A DNA stretch of 6,281 nt. Origin: Flammeovirgaceae bacterium (lineage in GTDB: Bacteria; Bacteroidota; Bacteroidia; Cytophagales; MED-G16). The translations under genes and the position numbers were made by a program. Numbering within the stretch: position 1 is the stretch's first letter; every line of letters starts with the position of its first letter. This document shows positions 6,042 to 6,281 of the stretch, one piece after another. The stretch covers positions 34,075 to 40,355 of the forward strand of contig NZUF01000002.1 in NCBI GenBank assembly GCA_002696995.1, given 5' to 3'. The notes below the pieces were generated by a model. That model ran no database searches. It worked only from the letters and a program-made list of their open reading frames with translations, and was not told where the DNA came from.

Positions 6042-6281
6042 CTATTTATAATTTTTAGCAATGTCTTTTGCAGAGTCTTCAAGAATTTTCAAACTTTTAT
6101 CGTTATATGAACCACTTGCTAAATCATCTAAAACCTTTTTACATTTAGTGTTTACATGTTGCAAAAACTCTTCTTCTAATTTTGATACTTTACTTAAATC
6201 AACACCATCAAAAAAGCCATTAGATGAACAATAAATTACAGCAACTTGTTCTTCAACTCTAAGAGGAGAATATTGAGGTTG
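6042..6281 (-). CDS. atpA: F1 ATP synthase alpha subunit, C-terminal 79 residues (partial)
   Basis: Reading the minus strand from the right edge gives an open frame of 79 codons and a TAG stop at 6042-6044. It begins [18 protein letters not shown], the conserved start of the alpha-subunit C-terminal helical domain, and ends [11 protein letters not shown]. The rest of the gene (about 440 further residues, including the Walker A nucleotide site) lies outside the window. AtpA provides the non-catalytic nucleotide sites and structural half of the F1 hexamer. It sits 6 bases ahead of atpG on the same strand, the standard atpA-atpG order. Confidence 0.95.
   Translation of the reverse strand, partial: QPQYSPLRVEEQVAVIYCSSNGFFDGVDLSKVSKLEEEFLQHVNTKCKKVLDDLASGSYNDKSLKILEDSAKDIAKNYK

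Overview
The window is AT-rich (roughly 30% GC by eye), gene-dense chromosomal DNA that reads as a core segment of a Bacteroidota genome, probably a free-living (marine-type) flavobacterium-like lineage. Four things support this. No start codon has a Shine-Dalgarno sequence; the leaders are A/T-rich instead. Promoter-like TAnnTTTG boxes occur in the two non-coding stretches. The oxaloacetate decarboxylase alpha subunit carries a 'RDMWQSSGKY' version of the active-site motif that I associate from memory with Bacteroidota. Finally, atpA-atpG is not followed by atpD, as expected where atpDC sits at a separate locus. Species-level assignment is not possible from the sequence.

Layout, left to right. 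Positions 1-133 are non-coding or hold the edge of something off-window; they contain a perfect 8-bp A/T-rich hairpin (21-40) and a TAnnTTTG-like box reading leftward. A LOG-family nucleoside-monophosphate phosphoribohydrolase follows on + (134-670). It abuts, tail to tail, a minus-strand three-gene operon transcribed leftward: oadG (3680-3916), oadA (1867-3678) and oadB (672-1862), the gamma, alpha and beta subunits of a biotin-dependent, sodium-pumping oxaloacetate decarboxylase. A 92-bp divergent intergenic region (3917-4008) separates oadG from a + strand GNAT-fold acyltransferase-like gene of unknown substrate (4009-5181). That gene abuts, tail to tail, atpG (5184-6035), preceded on the same strand by the 3' end of atpA (6042 to the window edge), both encoding F1 ATP synthase subunits.

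How the genes work together. OadA carries carboxyltransferase and biotin-carrier domains, OadB is the membrane decarboxylase and Na+ channel, and OadG is the one-helix subunit that holds them together. Together they couple oxaloacetate to pyruvate conversion to Na+ export. The neighbouring F1 genes belong to the other major ion-coupled enzyme of the membrane, but nothing here shows the two are co-regulated: they are separated by a gene on the opposite strand. The LOG-family and acyltransferase genes have no evident functional tie to either.

I see no mobile element, CRISPR array, tRNA, rRNA or defence-type locus. This is mostly ordinary core genome. The points most worth a second look are the altered OadA active-site motif, the uncharacterised acyltransferase, the nearly zero-length convergent gene junctions, and the small dyad around the putative oad promoter.
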